Source of the DNA: Lachnospiraceae bacterium
GTDB lineage: Bacteria; Bacillota; Clostridia; Lachnospirales; Lachnospiraceae
Length of the DNA stretch: 40,560 bases
Direction: 5' to 3'
Assembly (NCBI GenBank): GCA_017544285.1
Contig: JAFYEL010000037.1
Coordinates: 1-40,560 of the forward strand
How positions within the stretch are numbered: the first letter of the stretch is position 1; the number at the start of each line of letters is the position of its first letter. The notes under the pieces were generated by a model. It was not told the origin of the DNA. It worked only from the letters and a program-made list of their open reading frames with translations, and did not search any database. Positions 16,951-25,408 of this stretch are shown piece by piece. Made by a program: the position numbers and the translations under genes.

Positions 16951-18768
16951 ATGCACAAAATAAAAAAACATCTCGCATCCATCCTTATCATGGCAATGCT
17001 CTTAACGCTGCTGCCTCAGGCGGTACTTGCAGCCCGGACTCCCGCAGCAGGAGCTGTGCCTGCCATCTTCACCGCATCCATTGAGAGCAATGTATCCTAC
17101 AACGGTAAAAAGCATATGCCGGTGATCCTGATCAGCGGAAACGCCCCGGAGAATCCTCCGACGAAAAAGAACATCTCAAGGGACTTAGTGGTTTCCGTCA
17201 GCTGCGATCTCCTCTCCTACGCCACCCTTAAATACAGCGTAAAGTACAATAAGAGCACCTCGGCAGGGGCAAAAAAACAGCCCCGCATAACCTTTAAACT
17301 GAAGGCAAAAAAAGGCACTCCACAGGAGATAAGAGACGCCATAAAAATACTGAACAGAGAGCTTAAGGCCAATCCCCTGAATTTTGAGATAGGCCGCAAA
17401 AACCTTAAGGATGTAACCCTTGAGGGCGTTCCCTCAAAGGGGAAAAAGGTGTTGAAAAAGCTCTATGTCACCGTAGACGGAAAGCGCTTTAAGCTCACCC
17501 GCAAGGACTTTTCCACAGAGCGCACGGAAAGCGGAATACTTGTGACGGGCCTCAGGAATTTCTGCGGCACAAAAACTCTGGATGAAAAAGGTCATGAACT
17601 TCCCTCTCCCGAGCCGGATCCCGAGCCCGTTGACGCAAAGGATTCGGGCTTCAGAAAGATCTTTTCCGGCCTTGGACTCTCTCTGCTTGGCTCTGCAAAG
17701 ATCAGAAGCGATATAGCATCCGGCAAGAACATCGCCGTATCCGCCTACTCTATCGAAAATGCCATGGGCATGGCCGCCAACGGCGCAAAGGGCGACACCC
17801 TCGCCGAGATCGAGGCTTCGGTCTTCGGCGGCGAAAAGCTTGCGGATTTCAATAAAGATATACAGGAGTACAACAAGCACGTAAAGAGCCTCAATGCCGA
17901 GGGCTTTACCACAAATTTGGCAAACGGTATCTGGGTGAACAACCTCCCCTTAAATCCCGATTTTGCAAAGAGCGTCAGCGAAAACTACGGCGCAGGTATC
18001 AAGAGCGCCCCCTTCGGCGCCGGCACCGCAGATGAGATAAACGATTTCGTCAGCAAGAACACTAAGGGCATGATCAAAAAGGCTGTGGACGAAGTGCCCA
18101 CCGACATGGTGACGGTGCTGGTAAACGCCCTCTATCTTGAAGGTGTTTGGGACGAGACCTTCAACGAGGAAAACATCATTGACGATCGGGACTTCACCGA
18201 CAGCAAGGGCAATGTTCAAAAGACAACCATGCTCCGGGACAGCGAGAACAGCACCTACTTTTCGTACAGGGGTGCCGACGGCATCATAAAGGACCTGAAG
18301 GACGGCAGAGGAAAATTCATCGCCATCCTGCCTCCGAAGGGAATGAGCTGCAACGAATTCCTGGACAAGTGTGACAGTGACATGATGGCTGAGATCAACG
18401 CCGGCATCCACAGGAAATGCGAGCTCACCACCCTCTTCCCAGAGTTTGAATATGAGTATGAGACAAGTCTGAATGAGCCCCTTGAAGAGATGGGCGTAAA
18501 GAAGGCTCTTTCGAAAAGTGCGGATCTTTCGGGAATGCTTGACGCCGACCTTCCGGTCTACATCAGCGAAGCAGTGCACATGACCCACGTCAAGGTGGAC
18601 CGTGAGGGTGCGAAGGCCGCAGCCGCAACGGTCATCGGAGCCGCAACCACTTCTGCAGGTGACCAGAAAGAAAGAAGGACCGTCATTTTCGAACGGCCCT
18701 TCCTGTACATGCTTACTGATGATAACTCGGTTCCCCTCTTCATAGGAACCGTAAACACGGTGAAATGA
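16951..18768 (+). CDS. Secreted serpin with an N-terminal accessory domain
   Basis: 605 residues. Seen: a signal peptide (basic start, hydrophobic core, likely cut after VLA27), a Lys-rich, probably beta-structured region of unknown family (about 35-210), a Pro/Glu-rich linker (PSPEPDPEP), then a complete serpin domain (about 234-605) ending with the FERPFLYML block and FIGTVNTVK. The hinge of the reactive loop is inhibitory in type (EGAKAAAAT, 552-560). Aligning the hinge by eye with known serpins places P1-P1' near Thr567-Ser568, which argues against trypsin-like targets; subtilisin- or elastase-like proteases fit better, but this is inference. CGGAGGG precedes the ATG. It is divergent from the Sel1 unit and convergent with the M32-HD gene (6-base gap). 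Gut bacterial serpins can block host proteases; the target here is unknown. Confidence 0.93.
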   Translation: MHKIKKHLASILIMAMLLTLLPQAVLAARTPAAGAVPAIFTASIESNVSYNGKKHMPVILISGNAPENPPTKKNISRDLVVSVSCDLLSYATLKYSVKYNKSTSAGAKKQPRITFKLKAKKGTPQEIRDAIKILNRELKANPLNFEIGRKNLKDVTLEGVPSKGKKVLKKLYVTVDGKRFKLTRKDFSTERTESGILVTGLRNFCGTKTLDEKGHELPSPEPDPEPVDAKDSGFRKIFSGLGLSLLGSAKIRSDIASGKNIAVSAYSIENAMGMAANGAKGDTLAEIEASVFGGEKLADFNKDIQEYNKHVKSLNAEGFTTNLANGIWVNNLPLNPDFAKSVSENYGAGIKSAPFGAGTADEINDFVSKNTKGMIKKAVDEVPTDMVTVLVNALYLEGVWDETFNEENIIDDRDFTDSKGNVQKTTMLRDSENSTYFSYRGADGIIKDLKDGRGKFIAILPPKGMSCNEFLDKCDSDMMAEINAGIHRKCELTTLFPEFEYEYETSLNEPLEEMGVKKALSKSADLSGMLDADLPVYISEAVHMTHVKVDREGAKAAAATVIGAATTSAGDQKERRTVIFERPFLYMLTDDNSVPLFIGTVNTVK

Positions 18769-18774
18769 TATTTA

Positions 18775-21700
18775 TCATCCGCCCCTCTTCTGAACACCGG
18801 AGAGGAGCATAAAGGTGTCACCGTAGATCTGCTGTCTGCCACGGTTAAGGATATTCTGGATATCACTTGCCACCTCTTCTTTTTCGAGAACATCTACCAC
18901 GTATGGAGCATACCTGGTTCCGGAACCCTCTCTGAACTCCACCATGAGTTTGGAAAGGGTTTTTCCGTTTCTGTAGCTGCGGCCCACGAAATCGGTTGCG
19001 GCATCCATACAGTCCATACAGGATACTATGTTTATAAGGGTGCTGACGGAACTGTTGGTGATATCAAACTCCTCGGGATAACCCTTTGAGCCGTCGTACC
19101 AGATATGATGGCCCCCTGCCACCTCAGCGTAGGGTGCAGTGGATTCATAGCGTCTGAGGAGCTCGTATCCGGATCCGGGATGGGTCTTTATCAGCTCGAA
19201 TTCCATATCCAGAAGCCGTCTGCCGTAAACAAAGATGGTGTCGATTATCATAAGCTTTCCGGCATCATGGCAGAGGGCGGCATGGTATGTAAGGTTGATT
19301 ATGGCCGCCTTCTTTTTAAGTACTTCCTCTTCAGTGGTGGTGCCAAGGATACCCACAAAGAGATCCGGACGATGCCTGATCAGGTGGCTGCAGACGCACT
19401 CCGAAAGCTCTCCCACCATCCTTGAGTGGATGTACGTCGGGGGATGAAGAGCAGCCATACACTTCAGTACCATTTCCTCAAAGGAGATGCCGCTGGGAAC
19501 CTCGATAAACCGGTTCAGCAGGATGGCAACATACTCAAGCAGGAAGGAGGTGGCACCGCCGTTGGGGTTGTTGAAGATATAGGCGATGATATTGCTGTAT
19601 AACATCTTGATGGTGCTCTTTTCCTCTGCCCTGAGGTCTTCGGGATCGAGAAGCAGTATATACTCAACCACGGGCAGCATGTTTCCGATGATGCCGTCGG
19701 AGGAGTAATCATTGATATCCCTTTCGTCATAGGCCTGAAGAAGCTGCTTAAAGTACTCCTCTCTCGTGTACATTCCGGCAAAATATCTGTTGCGGATAAC
19801 CACTATGTCAACCCTGACCTTGAGAGAGAACTCCGCGAATCTCTCCAGATCGCTGTAGTAGAAATCACGCATTTTCTCGGTCATTTTACCGATCCGCTCG
19901 ATAAAGGGCTTTGAAAGGCCCCTCATGTTGCACATGTCCAGAGAGGTGCAGTAATACTCCATGATCCTGTATTTGTAATAATCCCAGTCGAAATCCGGAT
20001 CGAGCTGCCTGTAGCGCTCGTCACCGTAGATGGCAAGAAGTTTTTCAAGCAGATCCAGATCCCTGGTGTCATCTTCGCACTTTACGCGATAGCCCTCGAA
20101 AAAGGCAAGGGAATACCTGGCGTTTGTCAGGGCCAGCTGTCTGCTGAGGGGATCCTCTATGGCTGAGAAACGATCCCAATCCAGCACCAGGGGAATGAAG
20201 AAGTCCCCGGCCTGAAAACCTTTTTCACGATAATACGCCGAATGCCGGGGATAGCTGTAGATACGCCCGGTCATGTTCATCATTGTGTAATGGGCGTTTA
20301 TGGCTATATCCCACTGTCTGATCAGCGCCTCGGTATCACCGGAGGCCTTTGCCACCTCCAGAGCCTTGTCGGAGATTATCGTGGCAATGGGAAGATCGAT
20401 ATTCTCGGCATACTCAGCATCCAGAAGCTCACAGGAAAGAGCGTTGAGGACATTTATATCCTCGGGTGTGAGTACATGATCCTTTGCAAGCATGGGATAG
20501 AGATCATTTTCAAGGAAATCCCTGTTTTCATCCGCCAGTTCTCCAATGACCATGAAGTTTTCCTGGAGACGCATTATGTATGTGTCGGTCTCGTCATTTT
20601 CATCGATCATGGGAGATGAAAGGACACGGATCCTCTTCATGCGCTGCACGTAATCGTGGATGTTTTTTTCAATGCTCTTTCCGTGATAGGAAAGACCATA
20701 AAGAGCGCTGTATTTTTCGCGGATGTAGGTGAGGAATTCCTCTGCGCCGGGATCCTTTCCGGTGATATCCCTGATCCACTCGGCGGGAGTCAGCCTGTCT
20801 GCCTTGCAAAACACGTGGTCTCTCATCCAGGCGTTGATGCCGGAAAAATCACCGGCAGCTATTGCCGAATCTACATCAATAGCTTCCCTCATGGCATTTG
20901 CGAACATGACGGAATAGAAATTGCCCAGGGCATAATCCGGGAAGTATCCGAAGCCCGAAGTCCAGTGGCTGTCCTGGAGCACTCCAAGTACGTCGTTGGG
21001 AGGAGTGATACCAAGGTATTTTTCGTATTTTTCGTTCCAGATGCGTGGAATGTCGGAGGCGTCTATCCTGCCCTCCACCAGATCCTTTTCTATCTCGTAA
21101 CGGATGATGATGTGAAGGGTGTAGGTAAGCTCGTCGGCGTCCATTCTGATAAAGGAAGGGCGCACCACGTTTACCGCCTCATAGAGCTCGAATTCCGTCA
21201 CATCGTAGAAGACCTGAGGGAAGACTTCTCTGAGCTTGGGATAGATGAACCTGATAAAGGCCTTTGAACGGCCTATGATATTTTCGTAGAAACGGGCAAC
21301 TGACTCATGCATTCCCATGGTCTTCTGGGTATAAAGATAGTACTCGAAATCCTCTGCCGGCTGAAGCTGCTCAAAGAGAGCATGTCCGCACTCGTGGAGT
21401 ATGGAATAGATGTTGCACATGAGGTTTTCGGGCTCAAACTGGGATGCGATGCGGATGTCGTCCCGGCTTATCATCTCCGAGAAGGGGTAGTCGCCGGTGG
21501 TCATGCCTCCCCTCTCTCTGTCAAAGAGAAGAAGGTCCATAAGATACTCGGCGATCTCCTGCTGCTGTTCGTCACGGACCTTTCTGTAGAGGAAATCGGT
21601 GCGGACAAACTTTCCCTTTTCCTCAATGGCGCGAAGCAGCTCCGAAAGCTCTTTGCCGCACAGGCCGAACATCTCGTCAAAGTCGGCGGTGGTGATGCCT

Positions 21701-22206
21701 CTTTCGTACTCCTCAAGCATCCTGTCGTAGATACCGCATTCCTCGCCCTCGGGCATCTCCCAATGGGATACCCTCTCTATCTCCGAGGCACAGATGTTAC
21801 TCAGCGGTTCACAGTATATGGAGTAATCTCCCTCTGCATGAGCCCGGGTCCAGGCTTCGTTCGCCTCATCCCTGGCCAGCTCGTTTTTTTCGTTTAACTC
21901 GGCGGGGTAGTTTTTCTCGCGAAGATATTCGCGGTACAGACGATCCTCAAGGGCTGCGTCAAGCTCCCCCAGCTCGTCCCTGTGGTCGTGGAGCCAGATC
22001 ACTCCCTCGGTAAATTTGGAAGTTTTTCTCAGTCTGTAGGCTATGGTCCCCAGAAAAACGCTTTCCTCTCCGGCGCCCTGACGGCCTGCGTCCGGACACA
22101 CGGTGACGCGGTCAAAACTTATCTTGGTGGCTGCCCTGTTCAGCAGGGCAATCTCAGACAATATGGATTTTACATCTGCCAGTACATCTTCAGTCCTTTT
22201 ACCCAT
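18775..22206 (-). CDS. M32 metallocarboxypeptidase fused to an HD-GYP-like domain
   Basis: An 1143-residue continuous frame. Residues 1-505 are a full carboxypeptidase Taq (M32) domain: HECGH (271-275), the third zinc-ligand motif HES (300-302) in TMGMHESVARFYENI, VRPSFIRMDADELTYTLH, PPNDVLGVLQDSHW and FGYFPDYALGN. M32 enzymes remove C-terminal residues from peptides in the cytoplasm and are normally about 500 residues long. Residues about 506-918 are helical and unrecognised. Residues about 919-1143 resemble HD-GYP: His927, HDAGK (980-984), KTHPGSG (His1009), HHIWYDGSKGYP (1033-1044) and SCMDCMDA. All metal-ligand positions except the Glu of HHE look retained. GGAGGAAATA precedes the ATG; last gene of the five-gene operon, 31 bases after its neighbour. 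No signal peptide. Coupling of peptide hydrolysis to a phosphohydrolase is inferred. Confidence 0.88.
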   Translation of the reverse strand: MGKRTEDVLADVKSILSEIALLNRAATKISFDRVTVCPDAGRQGAGEESVFLGTIAYRLRKTSKFTEGVIWLHDHRDELGELDAALEDRLYREYLREKNYPAELNEKNELARDEANEAWTRAHAEGDYSIYCEPLSNICASEIERVSHWEMPEGEECGIYDRMLEEYERGITTADFDEMFGLCGKELSELLRAIEEKGKFVRTDFLYRKVRDEQQQEIAEYLMDLLLFDRERGGMTTGDYPFSEMISRDDIRIASQFEPENLMCNIYSILHECGHALFEQLQPAEDFEYYLYTQKTMGMHESVARFYENIIGRSKAFIRFIYPKLREVFPQVFYDVTEFELYEAVNVVRPSFIRMDADELTYTLHIIIRYEIEKDLVEGRIDASDIPRIWNEKYEKYLGITPPNDVLGVLQDSHWTSGFGYFPDYALGNFYSVMFANAMREAIDVDSAIAAGDFSGINAWMRDHVFCKADRLTPAEWIRDITGKDPGAEEFLTYIREKYSALYGLSYHGKSIEKNIHDYVQRMKRIRVLSSPMIDENDETDTYIMRLQENFMVIGELADENRDFLENDLYPMLAKDHVLTPEDINVLNALSCELLDAEYAENIDLPIATIISDKALEVAKASGDTEALIRQWDIAINAHYTMMNMTGRIYSYPRHSAYYREKGFQAGDFFIPLVLDWDRFSAIEDPLSRQLALTNARYSLAFFEGYRVKCEDDTRDLDLLEKLLAIYGDERYRQLDPDFDWDYYKYRIMEYYCTSLDMCNMRGLSKPFIERIGKMTEKMRDFYYSDLERFAEFSLKVRVDIVVIRNRYFAGMYTREEYFKQLLQAYDERDINDYSSDGIIGNMLPVVEYILLLDPEDLRAEEKSTIKMLYSNIIAYIFNNPNGGATSFLLEYVAILLNRFIEVPSGISFEEMVLKCMAALHPPTYIHSRMVGELSECVCSHLIRHRPDLFVGILGTTTEEEVLKKKAAIINLTYHAALCHDAGKLMIIDTIFVYGRRLLDMEFELIKTHPGSGYELLRRYESTAPYAEVAGGHHIWYDGSKGYPEEFDITNSSVSTLINIVSCMDCMDAATDFVGRSYRNGKTLSKLMVEFREGSGTRYAPYVVDVLEKEEVASDIQNILNRGRQQIYGDTFMLLSGVQKRGG

Positions 22207-22237
22207 TATTTCCTCCGGGGATCCGCCACGGGGCAGA

Positions 22238-24616
22238 TCATAATACGATCCTGATATCGGTCAGGGCTACCTGATCACCCGTGAGGGCGATGTAGACCTT
22301 GTCCACAGGCTCGAAGAGTGTGGTGGTGTTTTCCACCTTTATGCCAAGATTTTCCGTCTTAAGGAAGATCCTGTTCCCCTTTCTCTCAACCGAGACCTCG
22401 CACTCCATACCCTCAAGGTTGGCGGCCTTCCACTGATCCCAGCCGGGGAAATTTTCTCCCCTCTTCATGATGAAACGGTTCTGTGCAGCCTCATTGGTCT
22501 CGTCGTTTTCGCCGTTAAGCTTTATGAGAGCATATTCCACGTACCCCTCTCCGTTTACCTTTCCGTCATCGGAGCGGAAGATCACAACGTAGGGGCAGTG
22601 CCATACCAGACAGGCACCGGGAAGGCTCATGGTGTGGAAGGCAAGGGTGAATTTATCGTCGATCTCGATGCCCTCCGTGGAAGCGGATCTGGTGCGGTCT
22701 ATCTGAATGTTCATTATATCAGATTCCATATGATCTATAAAGCTTGCCTGATCGGCTATCCTGGGGATGTCCTCGGGACCCACCTCTTCGTCAAGGGATT
22801 TCACAGAGATGTCGGTGATGTCGACATTTTCTCCGGTGATGCCTATGTAGGCGGATTTGGTGCCGTCGGGCAGTGCTATGACTATCTCTTTTGAAAAGCG
22901 TGGACCGGTCATTTCCAGCTTCAGGTGATCGTCAAACCTGAAGGCGATTATCTCATAGGACTCGGGCTTGTCGCTCCGCCGTTTGCTTTCGTCGCCGATC
23001 TCGGTAAGGTCCAAGATACGGGCAGCCCTGGCAGCGGTGTTTATCATATGCTCGTCAAACCATATCTCTCCGTACTCAAGATAATTGTAGGCGCTGATGG
23101 TCCTATCATCCGTGTGGACCCTTCGGTCATAGGAGTCAAAGAGAACAATGGAAGGAGCGGAAAAGCCCTCTTTCTTTTTCAGGTTTGATACACTCTTGAA
23201 GCTGACACACTTGACATAGTTTTCCACCGGGATCCCGATGGATATCACATCTCTGTATTCTCCGCAGGAGAGGGAGGTTTCAACAGGAGTCTCCTCCGCG
23301 TCGAGGCCGGCCCCCGCTTCGATATCCAGGATCTTTATCATGAGTCCCGCATATACGGGATCAAAGTCCTCTCCCGAACCCTTTACCATTGCTTCCCTTG
23401 CCACAAAGGGCGGGAATCCGTCGCTGAACCTGGTCCTGGTGCTCATGGAGACAAAGGCTCCCGCAACCTTGACGATGCGGGCTATCTCGGGGATATCCTC
23501 TCCCTTCAGCCCTTCGGGGTAGCCGGTTCCGTCGTATTTTTCGTGGCAGTAGTAGGCTGCCTGGGCCAGGAAGGGATATTCGGGGATGGTCTCAAGGATC
23601 TCTTTTCCCAGTGTGGGATTTTTCTTAAGCTCTTCCATATCCGAATTTTCATCTTCACGGACAAAGACCAGATCCGTGTCCGAGAGAGCTATCCTGCCTA
23701 TGTCATGAAGGAGACCTGCATAGTATGCCTTTTCACAGTCCTCCTCGCTCTTTCCGTTCATGGCCGCAAGGCGCTTTGCGCACTCGGCGATCTTTATATA
23801 ATAGCCTTTGGAGTACTCGTCCCTTTTTTCAAGGGCGGTGATAAAGGCCGTAGCCGTGCGGTTGAAAAGCCTGCTCAGCTCCTTTTTTTCATTGAGCATG
23901 TTCTGTATCTCGATATCGTGCGCACGGACCACGGTCTCATTAATATCAAGATAGGCAAAGATATAAAGTGAGATGGAAACCACTGCCATAGCCATATTTA
24001 CAATGGATATACCGTAGGCAAATATCTGGACTATTCCGCAGACTATCGGCACAAAGATGTACAGCACAAGGGACAGGTAAATAAACCTGCTGAACATCTT
24101 TTTATACTGTCTGATGACGGTGTAGAGGATAAGGGGCCCCAGCACGGGTATGATGTATGCGATGATGAAACCGCGCCCTCTGTGATATACGTTGTTCGCA
24201 TCAAAGTAATAATATAAGCCGGTAAGAGCCGAAACCACTGCAAGCAGCATACCCACAACAGATGCCGCGGTGACGGCCCTTATCCTCAGGGGCAGCTTTT
24301 TCATCTCCCCTTCGTTTTTCAGATAGTCGGAAAGATAAATGGAAAAGCCGAACACTACGGATGAGGTCAGGAAGAAGACCATGAAGTTGCTGACCCTTAC
24401 CATCATAAATCCGGTAAAGTCCGTTTTGCCCGAATAAACATAGCACTGACGGTCAAACCCGAGAAGGAAGAGGGCAATAACCTCCATCAGCATAAGGATG
24501 GCCTTCCTGGTCTTTGACAGAAAGCGGGTAAAGATAAGCAGCACGATCTGCCCTGCGCAGATACCGCAGAGCATCAGCATGATATTCAGTTGGTTTTCCT
24601 TGATGAGCTCAAACAT
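22238..24616 (-). CDS. Membrane HD-GYP-type protein with lost metal ligands
   Basis: 792 residues. About 1-222 hold seven likely membrane helices, then a linker helix, an HD-GYP-type domain (about 250-435) and a ~350-residue soluble C-terminal region of unknown, apparently beta-rich type. HDIGR (304-308) and CHEKYDGTGYP (357-367) identify the family, but key positions differ from active enzymes: the first His is Tyr in EYSKGYY, the HPxxG His is Asn (KNPTLG), HHE is CHE, and the late Asp of xADxFD is Gly/Ser (VAGAFVS). It is therefore probably not a c-di-GMP phosphodiesterase but a sensor or binding protein. The C-terminal part has two similar stretches (SAYIGITGENVDITDISV and VYIALTGDQVALTDIRIV), suggesting a repeated beta-sandwich. 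GGAG precedes the ATG; fourth gene of the signalling operon. Confidence 0.85.
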   Translation of the reverse strand: MFELIKENQLNIMLMLCGICAGQIVLLIFTRFLSKTRKAILMLMEVIALFLLGFDRQCYVYSGKTDFTGFMMVRVSNFMVFFLTSSVVFGFSIYLSDYLKNEGEMKKLPLRIRAVTAASVVGMLLAVVSALTGLYYYFDANNVYHRGRGFIIAYIIPVLGPLILYTVIRQYKKMFSRFIYLSLVLYIFVPIVCGIVQIFAYGISIVNMAMAVVSISLYIFAYLDINETVVRAHDIEIQNMLNEKKELSRLFNRTATAFITALEKRDEYSKGYYIKIAECAKRLAAMNGKSEEDCEKAYYAGLLHDIGRIALSDTDLVFVREDENSDMEELKKNPTLGKEILETIPEYPFLAQAAYYCHEKYDGTGYPEGLKGEDIPEIARIVKVAGAFVSMSTRTRFSDGFPPFVAREAMVKGSGEDFDPVYAGLMIKILDIEAGAGLDAEETPVETSLSCGEYRDVISIGIPVENYVKCVSFKSVSNLKKKEGFSAPSIVLFDSYDRRVHTDDRTISAYNYLEYGEIWFDEHMINTAARAARILDLTEIGDESKRRSDKPESYEIIAFRFDDHLKLEMTGPRFSKEIVIALPDGTKSAYIGITGENVDITDISVKSLDEEVGPEDIPRIADQASFIDHMESDIMNIQIDRTRSASTEGIEIDDKFTLAFHTMSLPGACLVWHCPYVVIFRSDDGKVNGEGYVEYALIKLNGENDETNEAAQNRFIMKRGENFPGWDQWKAANLEGMECEVSVERKGNRIFLKTENLGIKVENTTTLFEPVDKVYIALTGDQVALTDIRIVL

Positions 24617-24637
24617 TCAGTGCTTGCTCCGTATGTA

Positions 24638-25399
24638 TTATTTGCCATGGACCAGGAAGAATTTGCTCAAGTTGCTGAGCAGTTCTTTCTTGTCTATGGT
24701 CTTGAGGAAGTAGCCCTCGGGCTTAAGGTTCACAACTGCCATAACGCTTTCACGGTCACTCTTTCCCGTGAGGAAGATGACCGGTATGGACCGGGTCTCG
24801 GGATCGCTTCTCAGCATCTCAAGAACCTGGGGGCCGCTGGTGACGGGCATCTCGTGGTCAAGGAGTATCAGGTCCACCTTGTTCTTTCCCAGATACTTGA
24901 TAGCCTGAAGTCCGGAGCTGGCCATGGATACATTGTATTCGTCCTTGAGCCATTCACGGACAAGCTTAAGATATCCGGTGTCGTCATCGACCACCAGGAT
25001 ACTTTTCTTAAAGATGCCGGCTGCCGCTTTGATCAGGTAATCCGCGACTGTCTTTGCAAATTCGTCGTTATCCACCGGTCGGATAAAGGAGGCGTAGACC
25101 ATATTCGGAGGAATACGGTCGGCCAGCAGATGGACCTGTGCCTGCTCTCCCACCAGTATGAGCTGAAGATTATGCTCTTCCAGCTTTTCCAGGAGGAAAT
25201 GGAACACATCCTCCCGGGGCTTTTCATCTTCTCCCATACAGAGAATGACAAGTGCCGTCCCCTCCATATTATGATTTATGTCATTGATGGTAAAGGGCAC
25301 GAACTTGCAGGGCGTTCCGCTGTCCGACGCTTTTTTGACCAGCACTCTCGCTATAAAGGTTTCCTTTTCTCCGAGAAGTATCACTTGAAAATCAGCCAT
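24638..25399 (-). CDS. Response regulator with C-terminal receiver and receiver-like N-terminus
   Basis: 253 residues. The C-terminal half (about 132-253) is a complete REC domain: acidic cluster VVDDD (136-140), phospho-acceptor Asp181 in LILLDHEMP, Thr211 in FLTGKSD and Lys233 in YFLKT. Residues 1-125 have an alternating strand/helix pattern (FQVILLGEK, ALVILCMGEDE, LQLILVGEQ) without the acidic pocket, so probably a degenerate second receiver. No DNA-binding or enzymatic output domain follows. It likely takes phosphate from the hybrid kinase encoded 9 bases upstream and passes it on, or signals by protein contact. AGGAGAG precedes the ATG, inside the kinase gene's end. Confidence 0.88.
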   Translation of the reverse strand: MADFQVILLGEKETFIARVLVKKASDSGTPCKFVPFTINDINHNMEGTALVILCMGEDEKPREDVFHFLLEKLEEHNLQLILVGEQAQVHLLADRIPPNMVYASFIRPVDNDEFAKTVADYLIKAAAGIFKKSILVVDDDTGYLKLVREWLKDEYNVSMASSGLQAIKYLGKNKVDLILLDHEMPVTSGPQVLEMLRSDPETRSIPVIFLTGKSDRESVMAVVNLKPEGYFLKTIDKKELLSNLSKFFLVHGK

Positions 25400-25408
25400 T
25401 TTTCTCTC

